A stretch of 64,000 nt of DNA from Prochlorococcus sp. RS04 (GTDB taxonomy: Bacteria; Cyanobacteriota; Cyanobacteriia; PCC-6307; Cyanobiaceae), in the NCBI RefSeq assembly GCF_001989455.1, contig NZ_CP018346.1, positions 1,488,001-1,552,000 of the forward strand. Reading direction: 5' to 3'. Of this stretch, positions 11,024 through 22,178 are shown in pieces (within the stretch, counting starts at the first letter, position 1; each line of letters starts with the position of its first letter). The notes under the pieces were generated by a model that did not search any database, had not been told where the DNA came from, and was given only the letters and a program-made list of their open reading frames with translations. The position numbers and the translations under genes were made by a program.

Positions 11024-12496
11024 GTGCAAAACATCACAACTATCTTAAAGAAATTGCTTTATCTGTGGAGGCGAAGTCAAGTTCCAGTAAAACAACCAAT
11101 TAAAATTTCAAGGATAGATAATCTCATAATTTTTTTAGTATGCATTTTAATTTCAGTAATTTCTTCTTATAAATTACTTCTTATCTCGCCTTTAAATTCT
11201 GCAGATATTTTTTCTTGGTTTTGGACCTTTACTGAAATACTTATTAGTTGCGAAGTTTTGATATTAGTTTCAAAAAAAGAAAATCCTACAATTTCTTCAA
11301 GACAGATCTTCTTGATCATTAACCTTCTTTTAGCAGTACAAGTTACGAAATTAGCCTTAGCTTCAACCATAAGTCCATTATCTATGATAATTCCACCGGC
11401 ATTAATAATATCTCAAGGAATGGGAAGCATAACATCTTTAGCTTGGGTATCAATAGCGAGTCTTATTTGGCCTGAACCAGAAATTATTATCAATAACAAT
11501 TTATTTTTTATTTTATTAGTTTGTGCTTCAATAGTATCTCTTCTTGGAGGAAGAATAAGAAGTAGAGCTCAGTTACTTCAACTATCCATTTTTGTTCCCA
11601 TTGGATCGTTATTGAGTCAATGGATATTTATAGGTAAAGATAAAATATCTTTTTTTAATAAGCAAGATTTTGTTTTAGCAAATGGGGATATATTTTCTGA
11701 TTCCTTGCTATTGGCAATAGCTATGCTTTTTACAATCTTATTTATGCCCATTTTTGAATCGATATTCGGATTATTAACCAAAGCAAGATTACTCGAATTG
11801 GCTGATAAGGAGAAACCTCTAATTAGAAGATTGTCTCTAGAAGCTCCTGGCACTTTTGAACATACCTTACTTATATGTGGTTTAGCGGAGGAAGCAACAA
11901 GAATGATTGGTGGAGATATTGATCTAATTAAAACTGGAGCTTTATATCATGATGTTGGCAAATTACATGCACCTAATTGGTTTATTGAAAATCAGGATGG
12001 TTCAAAAAATCCTCATGACGAATTAGATGATCCGATTAAAAGTGCAGAAGTATTACAAGCTCACGTTGATGAAGGATTGAAATTTGCAAGAAAAAATAGA
12101 CTACCTAAATTGATAGCTAATTTTATTCCTGAACATCAAGGTACCCTTAAAATGGGATATTTTTTTCAAAAAGCTAAAGAAAAAAATCTAAACATTAATG
12201 AATATTATTTTAGATACAAAGGTCCTATTCCTCAGTCTAAAGAAACAGCTATTTTAATGCTTGCCGATGGATGTGAAGCAGCACTAAGAGCTATGAATAT
12301 TAATGCATCTGATAAAGAAGCTTTGAAAACAATTTCTAATATTATCTACTCACGTAAAAAAGATGGGCAATTAGATGATAGTAATTTATCGAAAGGTGAA
12401 ATTTTTCTAATAAAAAGGTCATTCTTGAATGTGTGGAAAAGAATTAGACACAGAAGAATTCAGTATCCAACTAACAAGAATAATACTTTTTCTTAA
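11024..12496 (+). CDS. membrane HDIG-domain phosphodiesterase, PgpH-like
   Basis: A 490-residue protein with about six hydrophobic segments over residues 28-250 and a cytoplasmic HD domain carrying APGTFEHTLL, ALYHDVGKLHAPNWF and PEHQGT. This arrangement matches the 7TM-HD family, whose studied member PgpH hydrolyses cyclic di-AMP. The large extracellular domain that normally precedes the membrane part is absent. Translation appears to start at GTG. Activity on c-di-AMP is inferred from the family, not shown. It is divergent from folD. Confidence 0.9.
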   Translation: MQNITTILKKLLYLWRRSQVPVKQPIKISRIDNLIIFLVCILISVISSYKLLLISPLNSADIFSWFWTFTEILISCEVLILVSKKENPTISSRQIFLIINLLLAVQVTKLALASTISPLSMIIPPALIISQGMGSITSLAWVSIASLIWPEPEIIINNNLFFILLVCASIVSLLGGRIRSRAQLLQLSIFVPIGSLLSQWIFIGKDKISFFNKQDFVLANGDIFSDSLLLAIAMLFTILFMPIFESIFGLLTKARLLELADKEKPLIRRLSLEAPGTFEHTLLICGLAEEATRMIGGDIDLIKTGALYHDVGKLHAPNWFIENQDGSKNPHDELDDPIKSAEVLQAHVDEGLKFARKNRLPKLIANFIPEHQGTLKMGYFFQKAKEKNLNINEYYFRYKGPIPQSKETAILMLADGCEAALRAMNINASDKEALKTISNIIYSRKKDGQLDDSNLSKGEIFLIKRSFLNVWKRIRHRRIQYPTNKNNTFS

Positions 12497-12504
12497 TTTT
12501 CAAT

Positions 12505-12897
12505 TTATAACCTAATACTTCTTCGATGTTTTGGATTACACCAATAAAGAAGAGCTAACGTACTTAATAATGTTGTTATCAGAGTAAACCCACCAACTCC
12601 ATAAATGTCTTTAAGAGTTATGAGCCTTACAACTGAATAAGGACCCATACCAGAAATTACCATTGATAAAGATACCAAAGTTAAAGTTACTCCCCATTTT
12701 CTCTCTGCTAAAAGAGCTGCTGAAGAAACTATTCCAACAATTGCAGCAGGCCATCCAAGACTTATGGCGAGAGTTATATTCGCAACTTTTAGTGGAGGCC
12801 CATAACTTATTATTAACGCGATTATTGGAAGTGCAATTATGTTGCCGATTAAGCCAACCCACGAAAGTGCCCAATATCCAAATACCCTTTCTCTCAT
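12505..12897 (-). CDS. small integral membrane protein, unknown
   Basis: A 130-residue protein with four likely membrane helices (about residues 8-30, 43-65, 69-85 and 98-116) and a basic C-terminal tail. I do not recognise a functional family. The only charged loops are short. It converges on the HDIG gene (8 bases apart) and lies 82 bases downstream of leuA. Confidence 0.8.
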   Translation of the reverse strand: MRERVFGYWALSWVGLIGNIIALPIIALIISYGPPLKVANITLAISLGWPAAIVGIVSSAALLAERKWGVTLTLVSLSMVISGMGPYSVVRLITLKDIYGVGGFTLITTLLSTLALLYWCNPKHRRSIRL

Positions 12898-12979
12898 TAT
12901 TTACTGCTTTAACTATTAATTTAATCTACATTATTAAGAGACTATTTTTAATGCTACTTAATAATGCTAAGAAAATTAT

Positions 12980-14620
12980 TTAATTTGCAGGATTAGATAG
13001 AAATTTATTATCAGAATTCTCTAAATTATCAAATTGTGGATGAATTGAATTTTTTTTCTCAGAAAATACAAGTCTATTTAAAGCATTTACGTAAGCATTC
13101 GCTGCAGCAACTACAACATCTGTATCAGCAGAATGACCAGAATATATTTTATTATCTCTTCTTATTCTTATTGTTACTTCGCCCAAAGCATCAATTCCTT
13201 CTGTTACCGACTTAACAGAAAATTCAATTAATTCATTAGGAACTTTAGCTAATTTATTTAAAGCCTCGCATACAGCATCTACGGGTCCAGTGCCTATTGA
13301 TACAGCAGTATCCTCACTATTATCTTCTGTGTTTAGAAGCGAAATGGTGGCAGTAGGTTTTGAGGCGTTACCACAACTTACTTGTACAAGACTTAATTGA
13401 AATTTAGCTTCTGGGAGCTGTACTTGTTCACTAACAATTGCTTCTAAGTCTCTATCAGTAATTTCTCTTTTCCTGTCAGCTAAATCCTTAAAACGTGCAA
13501 AAGCATCATTTAAATCTTCTCGGCTTAAGTCATAGCCCATTTCTTCTAGTCTTGCTCTTACTGCACTTCTTCCACTTAGTTTCCCTAAGGATATTTTGTT
13601 GTCACTCAAACCAACAGTTTTTGCATCGATAATTTCGTAAGTTAGTCTATTTTTTAAAACCCCATCCTGATGAATTCCTGATTCATGTGCGAAAGCGTTA
13701 GCTCCCACAATTGCTTTATTAGGTTGTACAGTCATTCCAGTTAGGTTAGAAACAAGTCTAGAGGTTTTTGTTATTTCTTCTGTTCTTATAGCCGTAAGAG
13801 GAGTTGGGGAATCTGGATTTCTTTTGAAAAAACTATTAAAAAAACTTTTCCTAACATGAAGTGCCATTACTAATTCTTCTAGAGAGGCATTTCCGGCTCT
13901 TTCACCAATTCCATTGATCGTACATTCAAGTTGTCTTGCGCCATTTTTTACTGCCTCAAGAAAATTGGCTACTGCTAAACCTAAATCATTATGACCATGA
14001 ACCGAGATTACTGCATCATCAATATTTGGAACATTTTTATTTATATCGGCAATTAGTTTGCCAAATTCACTAGGAGTAGTAAATCCAACAGTATCAGGGA
14101 TATTTATTGTTGTCGCTCCTGCAGAAATTGCCAGTTGAATCACTTCGTATAAAAAATCAGGATCACTCCTTGAGGCATCTTCACAAGAAAACTCAATATC
14201 ATCTACTAATGATTTTGCATAATTAACCATTTCTGGAACTATTTGAAGAACATCTTTTCTGGATTTTTTAAGTTTATGTTTAAGATGAATATCACTTGTT
14301 GCAATAAAAGTATGTATTCTTTTCTTGGGAGCTGGACTTACTGCTTCGAAACATGCTTTTATATCTCCTTTAGACGCTCTAGCTAAACCGCATATTATAG
14401 GACCATTTTCTTTCCCTACAGCATTAGCAATTTTATTAACAGCTTTAAAATCTCCTGAACTTGCGAAAGGGAATCCAGCTTCAATAACATCTACTCCTAA
14501 TCTTGCTAATTGATGGGCGATAGCAAGTTTTTCTTCGAGATTTAAACTTGCACCAGGAGATTGCTCTCCATCTCGAAGAGTTGTATCAAATATTAAAATT
14601 CTTCCAGTATCTTTTGACAT
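12980..14620 (-). CDS. leuA: 2-isopropylmalate synthase
   Basis: First committed step of leucine synthesis, joining acetyl-CoA and 2-oxoisovalerate. The catalytic TIM barrel begins with [16 protein letters not shown] and holds the metal-binding [12 protein letters not shown] and the [13 protein letters not shown] segment. The C-terminal 120 residues form the LeuA allosteric domain that gives leucine feedback. I place the start at the ATG at 14620; a TTG codon directly before it is also in frame. A short hydrophilic tail follows the regulatory domain. It is divergent from the GH57 gene. Confidence 0.97.
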   Translation of the reverse strand: MSKDTGRILIFDTTLRDGEQSPGASLNLEEKLAIAHQLARLGVDVIEAGFPFASSGDFKAVNKIANAVGKENGPIICGLARASKGDIKACFEAVSPAPKKRIHTFIATSDIHLKHKLKKSRKDVLQIVPEMVNYAKSLVDDIEFSCEDASRSDPDFLYEVIQLAISAGATTINIPDTVGFTTPSEFGKLIADINKNVPNIDDAVISVHGHNDLGLAVANFLEAVKNGARQLECTINGIGERAGNASLEELVMALHVRKSFFNSFFKRNPDSPTPLTAIRTEEITKTSRLVSNLTGMTVQPNKAIVGANAFAHESGIHQDGVLKNRLTYEIIDAKTVGLSDNKISLGKLSGRSAVRARLEEMGYDLSREDLNDAFARFKDLADRKREITDRDLEAIVSEQVQLPEAKFQLSLVQVSCGNASKPTATISLLNTEDNSEDTAVSIGTGPVDAVCEALNKLAKVPNELIEFSVKSVTEGIDALGEVTIRIRRDNKIYSGHSADTDVVVAAANAYVNALNRLVFSEKKNSIHPQFDNLENSDNKFLSNPAN

Positions 14621-14844
14621 CAAAGGGAATATACTAAGCTTATATTAAGCTAATTAAAAAAATTTGACTAGATTTAGATCAATAAAAATTTGCTGAAAGT
14701 TTAAAACTTAAACAATATTGGTTAAAATTCTGAAAAAAAAATCAAATACTTAAATTTTTAAAGTATTCTTTTAAGATTAAAGCCTTCTTTTTGTAGAAAA
14801 TAATTTCGATTTTTTATAGAACTTTAGGCATAAATTTAAAAAGT

Positions 14845-16428
14845 ATGAATGGGCAATACTCTAAAAATAATCTTTTAGGCCAGCTAGCGATAGTTTTACA
14901 TGCTCATCTTCCTTATGTCAGAAAAAATGAAAAAAACTCCTTAGAAGAGGATTGGTTATTTCAGGCGATTTTGGAATGTTATATACCACTACTTCAATCA
15001 ATAGAATCTTCCAAAAATGAAAATCCTTTAAATACCAAACTTACTATTAGTTTGTCTCCAACATTATTATCACTTCTAAATAATAAAAAAATTCAAGAAA
15101 CATTCCCAGGCTGGATTGAAACAAGAAAAGATTTCTTAAACGAACTGCCAAAAGAAGAAAAAAATGCCTCTAGATTTTTAATGAATAACCTTAATGACAA
15201 ATACTTGTATTGGCAAAAATGTTCTGGAAATTTAATTGAGAAGTTTAGAGTTTTAAAAAACTCTGGAAATTTGGATATTCTTACTTGTGCTGCTACACAC
15301 GGATATTTGCCCATTTTAAGGGAGAATCCAGAAACTGTTAAAGGACAAATCAATACAGCCATTAGGAACCATGAAAATATTTTTGGAACTAAGCCTTTTG
15401 GTATATGGTTACCTGAATGTGCATATTATGAGAATTTAGATGAAATACTATCTAATTCCGGAATTAGATACGCTATTTTAGATGGCCACGGTATTCTAAA
15501 CGCTACACCAAGGCCTAGGTATGGTGTTTACGCTCCAATATGCTCGAAAAAAGGAGTGGCCTTCTTTGGAAGAGATAGTGAGTCAACATTGCCCGTTTGG
15601 TCTGCAAAAGATGGGTTCCCGGGAGACAAAGTTTATAGGGAATTTCATAAAGATTTGGGATGGGAATTACCTATCTCCAAACTCCAAAAGAAAGGTATCT
15701 CAACTAAAAGACCTTTGGGTTTGAAGTTTCATAAGATTACAGATGATAAGGCTCCATTAGGGGAAAAGGCGTTTTACTTAGATAAAGAAGCCAAAAAGAA
15801 AGTTGCAGAACATGCTGATTCTTATCTTCTCGCGAGATCCAAACAATTAGAAAAATTAACATTATCCTCTTCCTTTAAGCCCTTATTGGTAGCTCCATTT
15901 GATGCAGAGTTATTTGGTCATTGGTGGTATGAGGGACCTTTTTTTATTGAAAATATTTTAAAGAACTCTACTAAATATTCAATAAAGCTTACAAATTTAA
16001 AAGAATTCTTACTTCAAAAGCCAAATCTTCAGATTTGCGATCCATCACCATCAAGCTGGGGACAAGGAGGTTACCATAATTACTGGATTAATGATGCAAA
16101 TGCATGGATTGTTCCAGAGATCACAAAAGCAGGCTCAACTTTCGTAGATTTATGCTCGAAAAATTTTAAAAATGAATTATCTCAAAGACTTTTTAAGCAA
16201 GCAGCTAGAGAATTACTTCTCTCTGAGTCATCTGATTGGAGTTTTATCCTAAGAGCCGGAACTACAACTGAGCTTGCAAAAGAAAGGATAGAAAGACATT
16301 TGTTCAGGTTCTGGAAAATAGTTGAAATGATTAAAAATCATTCCAATATTAATTTAAAATTTCTTGAAGATATTGAGGAAGAAGATAAAGTTTTCCCAGA
16401 TATTAATATTGATGATTGGCGAAAATAA
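14845..16428 (+). CDS. GH57 1,4-alpha-glucan branching enzyme
   Basis: A 527-residue glycoside hydrolase family 57 protein. It starts with the conserved LAIVLHAHLPYVR, carries the nucleophile Glu191 in WLPECAY and the acid/base Asp353 in PFDAELFGHWW, and ends with the DUF1957-type C-terminal helical part (SSWGQGGYHNYW). Family members introduce alpha-1,6 branches into glycogen. It would supplement or refine a GlgB-type enzyme elsewhere. It lies convergent with crtL, six bases apart. Confidence 0.9.
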   Translation: MNGQYSKNNLLGQLAIVLHAHLPYVRKNEKNSLEEDWLFQAILECYIPLLQSIESSKNENPLNTKLTISLSPTLLSLLNNKKIQETFPGWIETRKDFLNELPKEEKNASRFLMNNLNDKYLYWQKCSGNLIEKFRVLKNSGNLDILTCAATHGYLPILRENPETVKGQINTAIRNHENIFGTKPFGIWLPECAYYENLDEILSNSGIRYAILDGHGILNATPRPRYGVYAPICSKKGVAFFGRDSESTLPVWSAKDGFPGDKVYREFHKDLGWELPISKLQKKGISTKRPLGLKFHKITDDKAPLGEKAFYLDKEAKKKVAEHADSYLLARSKQLEKLTLSSSFKPLLVAPFDAELFGHWWYEGPFFIENILKNSTKYSIKLTNLKEFLLQKPNLQICDPSPSSWGQGGYHNYWINDANAWIVPEITKAGSTFVDLCSKNFKNELSQRLFKQAARELLLSESSDWSFILRAGTTTELAKERIERHLFRFWKIVEMIKNHSNINLKFLEDIEEEDKVFPDINIDDWRK

Positions 16429-16434
16429 AAATTA

Positions 16435-17646
16435 CTAATTTAACTTAAGCATTCCTAGTTTTACTTTTAGAGGTGAATTTATAAACATCTTAGTCATAAC
16501 GTAAATTAGTTTTGGAAGTGGAAGTGTATTAGTAAGAAAACCTACCCATTCATTGGTCGATAATCTAAAGAAATTTGAGAAAAAGCTTCTTAATCTACTT
16601 TCGTCAAAACTCATCAGTCTTCTTAAACCATATTGGTAAAGTTTATGCCTTTGTATTAACTCGTAAGGCCATAGGATCTCCCAACCTTTTGTTGCCAGTT
16701 CAAGAGAACTGAGATTAGGTTCTTTTAAAAAGATCGCTAATTTTTTTGCAAGGAGCGGAGCTCTTCTTAATAAAGATCCGATCATGTATCCTGATGCAGG
16801 ATGCACCATGCTTGCAGACCCTCCAAAACCAAGTACAAACTGTTTTTTAAATGGGAGGGGTAAATTCATTGGGAAAAGGCAATTCTCTTCATGAAAAATT
16901 TCACTTACCTGAATACCCTTATTATTTAATCTTTTAAAAAGTCTTTTTTTTAGATTTTCTTGGGATAAGGCAGGATAACTAGCTAATGATGTTTCTTCAA
17001 CAAAAAAAGTTTCATTTCCAAGATCCATTGCATAAAGAAAGGAAGGAGATGATAACTTTTCTTCATTGTTTAAATGATTTGGACGAAAATCCATTAAAAC
17101 AAACTGATCCTTATTAACTGGTGGCGATGAAAATTTACCGACAATCCCATACGCAGCTTGTTGAGCGACTTCATTTTGGAATGGTCTTTTTATGAAATTA
17201 CTTTTATGACCACTTGCATCAATGACTAACCTCGCTTTTATTCTTCTACCTGAAAAACAAATCACCTCAGATAGTTTATTTTTCTCTTTAATATCTTTTG
17301 CTGTTTCATTGAACCATTCAATTCCGTTACACTTTTTTAAAAGTTCATTTTGAAAAGCTTCTTGATTTATCAAACCATAATCGTAATTATGTTTTGTAGG
17401 ATTATCTCCTTTTATATTTTCGCCATTCCCAAAAAAACTAACTGTTTTGCACCACCGATGAGATAACAAAGACTCTAATCCTAATTCCTCTAATTCAGAA
17501 GCCCAAATACCATATGTATTCTCCCATCTTTCATTTGGAGATTTGGTTGATATACCCTTAATATTTAGATCTTGCTTTGCTAACTCTGAAGCCAAGCATA
17601 GTGCTGCAGGCCCAGAACCTAAAATTAGAATATCAAGTATTTCCAT
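16435..17646 (-). CDS. crtL: lycopene cyclase, probably beta type
   Basis: FAD-dependent cyclisation of lycopene toward carotenes; Prochlorococcus makes both alpha- and beta-carotene and has two CrtL-type enzymes. The 403-residue protein has the dinucleotide fold ILILGSGPAALCLASEL at its start, VIDASGHKS, and the family segment FGGSASMVHPASGYMIGS. Beta versus epsilon specificity cannot be read with certainty. I favour beta from my recollection that the copy next to gyrA is crtL-b. It lies 23 bases downstream of gyrA, so probably shares its transcript. Confidence 0.9.
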   Translation of the reverse strand: MEILDILILGSGPAALCLASELAKQDLNIKGISTKSPNERWENTYGIWASELEELGLESLLSHRWCKTVSFFGNGENIKGDNPTKHNYDYGLINQEAFQNELLKKCNGIEWFNETAKDIKEKNKLSEVICFSGRRIKARLVIDASGHKSNFIKRPFQNEVAQQAAYGIVGKFSSPPVNKDQFVLMDFRPNHLNNEEKLSSPSFLYAMDLGNETFFVEETSLASYPALSQENLKKRLFKRLNNKGIQVSEIFHEENCLFPMNLPLPFKKQFVLGFGGSASMVHPASGYMIGSLLRRAPLLAKKLAIFLKEPNLSSLELATKGWEILWPYELIQRHKLYQYGLRRLMSFDESRLRSFFSNFFRLSTNEWVGFLTNTLPLPKLIYVMTKMFINSPLKVKLGMLKLN

Positions 17647-17669
17647 ATTAACTAATAAATCATTGTCTT

Positions 17670-20267
17670 TTAATTTTCTACACCTTGGTTGAATTGGTCT
17701 GTTTCTTCTGTCTGTTCATGAGGAACTAATACAACTTCTGATAAATGATCACCCTCATCTAATCTTTGTAATTTTACTCCAGTAGCGGCTCTAGATTGCT
17801 GGGATATTTTATCTGCTTTTGTTCTAACTATCACGCCTTTTTCGGTCACAAAAAGTAATTCTTCTCCTTCTCCAAGGACCTTCAAACAAACTAATGCATC
17901 ATCTTTAATCCTGAATTTTATCGCTCTCAAACCCATGCCTGCTCTTTTTTGTAATCTAAACTGAGTTACAGGTACTCTTTTGCCCAGTCCAAATGCACTG
18001 GCTATTAGTACCCAAGGACCCTCTGAAGAGTTAACTTCAAGATTTTCATCAGACTCTTTCGTGAGATCTTCACTTTTAGCTAATTGATCAACTAAATCAG
18101 ATGTTAAAACATCCATAGATACAAGATTGTCTCCTTTCCTAAGGTTCATAGATTTAACCCCCCTTGCGGTCCTGCCTAGAGGCCTTAATTCGTTAATATC
18201 TAGTCTGAAATGAATCGCCATTCCCGTTCTTGATCCAATCAAAACACTGTCACCTTCTTTTGATAATCTAACCCAAGTTAAAGCATCTCCATCTTCAAGA
18301 TTTATTCCTATTAATCCATTAGATCGGATTTTTGAGAAAGCAGAAAGTGAAGTTCTTTTTATAAATCCAGCCTTTGTAAGCATTAATAGATAACAATCGT
18401 TATTAAAAGAATCTACTGCAACTAACGAGGTTATCTTTTCTTCTCTTGGTATTGGGAGAAGTTGAACGGAAGGAGTACCTTTAGCTGTTCTGCTACTCAT
18501 GGGAACTCTATATGCTGGCAAAGCATAAGATATCCCTCTATCACTAAAAAGCAAAAGAGTATCATGATCATTGCAGCTTATAAATAGTTTTACTTCATCA
18601 TCTTCTTGCGTTTTTGTTCCCGCTTTACCTCTAGACCCACGACTTGTAGATTCGAATTCATTAACAGGCATTCTTTTTAAATAACCTGCTTCAGTCAATA
18701 AAACTACAGATCTGTCATTAGCTATAAGATCAATATCATCTAGACCACCGCCTAAATCAAGTATTTCTGTTTTTCTTGGAGAGGAAAATCTTTCATCGAT
18801 TTTATTAAGTTCTTCAAGAATAATTTCAAAAATTCTTTCTTTACTATTTAATATTTGCTGATACAAGTTGATTTTTTTGGTTAACTCATCATGTTCCCCT
18901 TTAATTTTATCTGCTTCTAATGCTGTTAATCTTCTTAATTGCATTTGTAAAATGGCTTCTGCCTGTGTGGCAGATAACTCATGATCAGTTTGTAATTTTT
19001 CTCTGGCTGAAACTGTATCTTTTGCGGATCTAATTAGATTAATAATCTCATCCATAGAACCCAATGCTAATAAAAGACCTTTTATAATGTGATCCCTCTC
19101 TTCAGCCTTTTTTAATAAAAATCCTGTTCTTCGTCTAATTGTCTCCACTCTGAAGTCTAGAAAAACATCTAACATTTTTCTAAGTGAAAGTGTTGTGGGT
19201 TCTCCTTTTACTAAAGCAAGGATATTTGCACTAAAGTTATTTTGTAGAGGTGTTAACTTAAATAAATTATTTAAAACTACTTGTGGGTAGGCATCCCTTT
19301 TTAATTCAATAACAATCCTCATTCCGTCTCTATCACTTTCATCTCTAATATCAGAAATACCTTCCAATTTTTTTTCATTAACCAGATCAGCAATTCTTTC
19401 TATCAATGCCGCTTTATTAGTTTGAAATGGGAGCTCTGTAATTATTACTGCATCTTTTTCTGCTCTACCACTTGATTTAATTTGCTCAATATTTGCTACA
19501 CCTCTCATAGTTATTGAACCCCTTCCTGTCTTGAAAGTTTCTCTGATACCATCTCTGCCTAAGATTTGACCACCTGTGGGGAAGTCAGGGCCCTTAATTA
19601 TTTCAAAAAGTTCTCTATCTTCAATCGAAGGGTTATTAATGATTGATTTAAGGCCATTAATTAATTCCCCTAGGTTATGAGGTGGAATATTAGTTGCCAT
19701 TCCTACTGCTATTCCAGATGATCCATTTAAAAGTAGTTGAGGAATCCTAGCAGGTAAAACTGTTGGTTCTTGCTGAGAACCGTCAAAATTATCGGCGAAA
19801 TCTACAGTTTCAGATTCAATATCCTCTAATAAACTTTCATCTGTAAGAGACTGTAAACGAGATTCTGTATATCTCATCGCTGCTGGAGGGTCGTTATCAA
19901 CAGAACCAAAGTTTCCATGGCCATCTATGAGTGGCATCCTCATAGAGAAGTCCTGAGCCATCCTAACCAAAGCATCATAAACAGCAGTATCGCCATGAGG
20001 GTGGTATTTACCTAGTACTTCTCCAACAACTCTTGCACATTTTCTGTATGGTCTACCGCTAGTTAAACCAAGTTCATACATTGCATAAAGAATTCTTCTA
20101 TGAACAGGTTTTAATCCATCTCTTGCATCTGGAAGAGCACGACCAACTATAACGCTCATTGCATACTCAAGGTATGAGCGAGACATCTCATTTCTTAGGT
20201 CAGTTTGAATAATTCGGTCGTTATCTTCGCTTAATCCTGAGTTATCAGAATCTAAAATATCAGACAT
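17670..20267 (-). CDS. gyrA: DNA gyrase subunit A
   Basis: Breakage-reunion subunit of gyrase, introducing negative supercoils. The 865-residue protein has the helix-turn region [21 protein letters not shown] (quinolone-binding zone, Thr94 at the usual Ser83 position), catalytic Tyr133 in MRYTESRL, and six-bladed C-terminal repeats. The GyrA-box-like [10 protein letters not shown] lies at about residue 543. The tail is acidic. It is the upstream gene of a gyrA-crtL pair. Confidence 0.97.
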   Translation of the reverse strand: MSDILDSDNSGLSEDNDRIIQTDLRNEMSRSYLEYAMSVIVGRALPDARDGLKPVHRRILYAMYELGLTSGRPYRKCARVVGEVLGKYHPHGDTAVYDALVRMAQDFSMRMPLIDGHGNFGSVDNDPPAAMRYTESRLQSLTDESLLEDIESETVDFADNFDGSQQEPTVLPARIPQLLLNGSSGIAVGMATNIPPHNLGELINGLKSIINNPSIEDRELFEIIKGPDFPTGGQILGRDGIRETFKTGRGSITMRGVANIEQIKSSGRAEKDAVIITELPFQTNKAALIERIADLVNEKKLEGISDIRDESDRDGMRIVIELKRDAYPQVVLNNLFKLTPLQNNFSANILALVKGEPTTLSLRKMLDVFLDFRVETIRRRTGFLLKKAEERDHIIKGLLLALGSMDEIINLIRSAKDTVSAREKLQTDHELSATQAEAILQMQLRRLTALEADKIKGEHDELTKKINLYQQILNSKERIFEIILEELNKIDERFSSPRKTEILDLGGGLDDIDLIANDRSVVLLTEAGYLKRMPVNEFESTSRGSRGKAGTKTQEDDEVKLFISCNDHDTLLLFSDRGISYALPAYRVPMSSRTAKGTPSVQLLPIPREEKITSLVAVDSFNNDCYLLMLTKAGFIKRTSLSAFSKIRSNGLIGINLEDGDALTWVRLSKEGDSVLIGSRTGMAIHFRLDINELRPLGRTARGVKSMNLRKGDNLVSMDVLTSDLVDQLAKSEDLTKESDENLEVNSSEGPWVLIASAFGLGKRVPVTQFRLQKRAGMGLRAIKFRIKDDALVCLKVLGEGEELLFVTEKGVIVRTKADKISQQSRAATGVKLQRLDEGDHLSEVVLVPHEQTEETDQFNQGVEN

Positions 20268-20447
20268 ATTAAAATCCTTTCTTTAATAATAATCCCTGAA
20301 TGTCATAATGAATAAAAAAAAATATTTATTTAATTCCCAAATACTTACATTTACACACAAATCAAAATAAAACCTGTTGTTTTTGAATAAACCTTGGCTT
20401 ATTACCCCTTTAGTTGTTAATTTAATCAAAATAAAGAGAAAAATTCC

Positions 20448-21611
20448 GTGAATATTGAACTTGGTTTAAATAAAAAAGTCAGAAGGGCTTATGGCATTGA
20501 TGAAATTGCTTTAGTCCCTGGAAATAGAACACTTGATTACGATTTGACTAATCCTTCTTGGTCAATAGGTGATATCAAAAGAGAAGTACCGATCATAGCT
20601 AGTGCCATGGACAGTGTTGTAGATGTCAATACGGCTGTAGAACTCACAAAATTAGGTTGCCTAGGGGTTATTAATATGGAAGGCATACAAACAAGATATG
20701 AAAATCCTGATGAAATATTGAACCAAATAGCATCAGTTGGGAAAAATGATTTTGTTCCGTTAATGCAGAAAATATACAGTGAACCCGTCAAAGAGGGATT
20801 GATTTTACATAGAATAAATGAGGTCAAAGAAAGAGGAGGTATTGCTGCTCTTAGTGGTACTCCTCAAGCTGCTATTAAGTTTAAAGAAACACTTAATAAT
20901 TCCAAAATAGATTTATTTTTTCTTCAAGGAACAGTTGTTTCAACTGAACATCTCGGTAAGGAAGGTAAGGAAACCTTAAATATTAAAGATCTTTGCCAAT
21001 CTATGAATATCCCAGTTGTAGCGGGAAATTGTGTTACTTACGAAGTTGCAAAACTTCTCATGGAAGCTGGAGTTGCAGGATTAATGGTTGGGATAGGGCC
21101 TGGAGCAGCATGTACATCAAGAGGCGTATTGGGAATTGGAATCCCTCAAGCAACTGCAATAGCTGATTGTAGTGCGGCAAGAAATGATTACTTTAAAGAA
21201 AGCGGTCGTTATATTCCTATTATTGGTGATGGAGGAATTGTAACGGGCGGAGATATCTGTAAATGTTTAGCATGTGGAGCAGATGCTGTAATGATTGGAT
21301 CCCCAATAGCTAAATCCTCAAACGCTCCAGGTAAAGGATTTCACTGGGGTATGGCTACCCCAAGTCCAATATTGCCAAGGGGCACAAGAATTGAAGTTGG
21401 TTCCACAGGATCCTTAGAAAGAATAATTAAAGGCCCTGCTTTACTTGATGATGGGACGCACAACTTATTAGGGGCTATTAGAACCTCAATGAGTACTCTT
21501 GGGGCAAAAAATATTAAAGAAATGCAAGAAGTTGAAATAGTTATCGCACCATCGCTTCTTACAGAGGGTAAGGTTTATCAAAAAGCTCAGCAGCTTGGGA
21601 TGGGTAAGTAG
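20448..21611 (+). CDS. guaB: GuaB3-family IMP dehydrogenase-related protein
   Basis: A 387-residue (beta/alpha)8 barrel of the IMP dehydrogenase/GMP reductase superfamily, with the loop GPGAACTSRGVLG (Cys222) and GDGGIVTGGDICKCLACGAD. There is no CBS-domain insertion, as in the GuaB3 group found in cyanobacteria and actinobacteria. These are often annotated as IMP dehydrogenase; the precise reaction in Prochlorococcus is not established by sequence. Start is GTG. It lies upstream of the Yfr1 gene, a known neighbour relation in marine cyanobacteria. Confidence 0.9.
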   Translation: MNIELGLNKKVRRAYGIDEIALVPGNRTLDYDLTNPSWSIGDIKREVPIIASAMDSVVDVNTAVELTKLGCLGVINMEGIQTRYENPDEILNQIASVGKNDFVPLMQKIYSEPVKEGLILHRINEVKERGGIAALSGTPQAAIKFKETLNNSKIDLFFLQGTVVSTEHLGKEGKETLNIKDLCQSMNIPVVAGNCVTYEVAKLLMEAGVAGLMVGIGPGAACTSRGVLGIGIPQATAIADCSAARNDYFKESGRYIPIIGDGGIVTGGDICKCLACGADAVMIGSPIAKSSNAPGKGFHWGMATPSPILPRGTRIEVGSTGSLERIIKGPALLDDGTHNLLGAIRTSMSTLGAKNIKEMQEVEIVIAPSLLTEGKVYQKAQQLGMGK

Positions 21612-21695
21612 TTCATCTAGAGCAAAATCATAAAACCTTAGTTAATTAAGTATTAAATTGAAAAAATTTCTAATTAAGAGTTATTATGAAATGAT

Positions 21696-21752
21696 GGGGG
21701 AAACCCCATACTCCTCACACACTAAATCGCCCGATTAATCGGGCTTTTTTTT
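21696..21752 (+). ncRNA. yfr1: Yfr1 small RNA
   Basis: A compact RNA with three parts: a 5' hairpin GGGG-AAA-CCCC (21697-21707), an unpaired stretch holding the ultra-conserved motif ACTCCTCACAC (21710-21720), and a terminator hairpin GCCCGATTAATCGGGC (21729-21744) followed by eight T. This matches Yfr1, an abundant cyanobacterial antisense regulator that represses outer-membrane porin mRNAs through the motif. Position just before trxA is also the known one. The exact 5' end may differ by a base or two. Confidence 0.96.
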
Positions 21753-21843
21753 AGATATTTTGTTACTTATATTATTTTATCTGTAATGAAATCATCACTT
21801 AAAAGAATTGCCTGCTAAATTTTCAAAAAGGAATACTTAAATT

Positions 21844-22167
21844 ATGTCATCAGCTCCAGCCGTAACTGATTCTTCATTTGACAAAGATGTACTGCAAAGT
21901 GATCTACCAGTATTGGTTGATTTTTGGGCACCATGGTGCGGTCCATGTAGGATGGTCGCTCCAGTTGTAGAAGAAATCTCAAAAGACTTTGAAGGAAAAA
22001 TTAAAGTTTTTAAATTAAATACAGATGAGAATCCAAATGTAGCCAGTCAATATGGAATTAGAAGTATTCCTACATTAATGATCTTTAAAGGAGGTCAAAA
22101 GGTTGATACAGTTGTTGGTGCAGTGCCAAAAGCAACTCTTTCGAGCACTTTAACTAAGCATTTATAA
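21844..22167 (+). CDS. trxA: thioredoxin (m-type)
   Basis: A 107-residue thioredoxin with the active site WCGPC (Cys32, Cys35) and the cis-Pro segment [14 protein letters not shown]. It reduces disulfides in redox-controlled enzymes, probably including OpcA-dependent Zwf encoded earlier in this window. It directly follows Yfr1 and precedes hisH by 11 bases, so trxA-hisH-rsmD may be co-transcribed. The Yfr1 terminator separates it from guaB. Confidence 0.97.
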   Translation: MSSAPAVTDSSFDKDVLQSDLPVLVDFWAPWCGPCRMVAPVVEEISKDFEGKIKVFKLNTDENPNVASQYGIRSIPTLMIFKGGQKVDTVVGAVPKATLSSTLTKHL

Positions 22168-22178
22168 ATCCTAAAGCT

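Noticed and set aside
12663-12983. Plus-strand open frame opposite the small membrane protein
   Set aside because: It is antisense to a membrane gene and leucine-rich as expected for a mirror frame; no start signal and no family resemblance.
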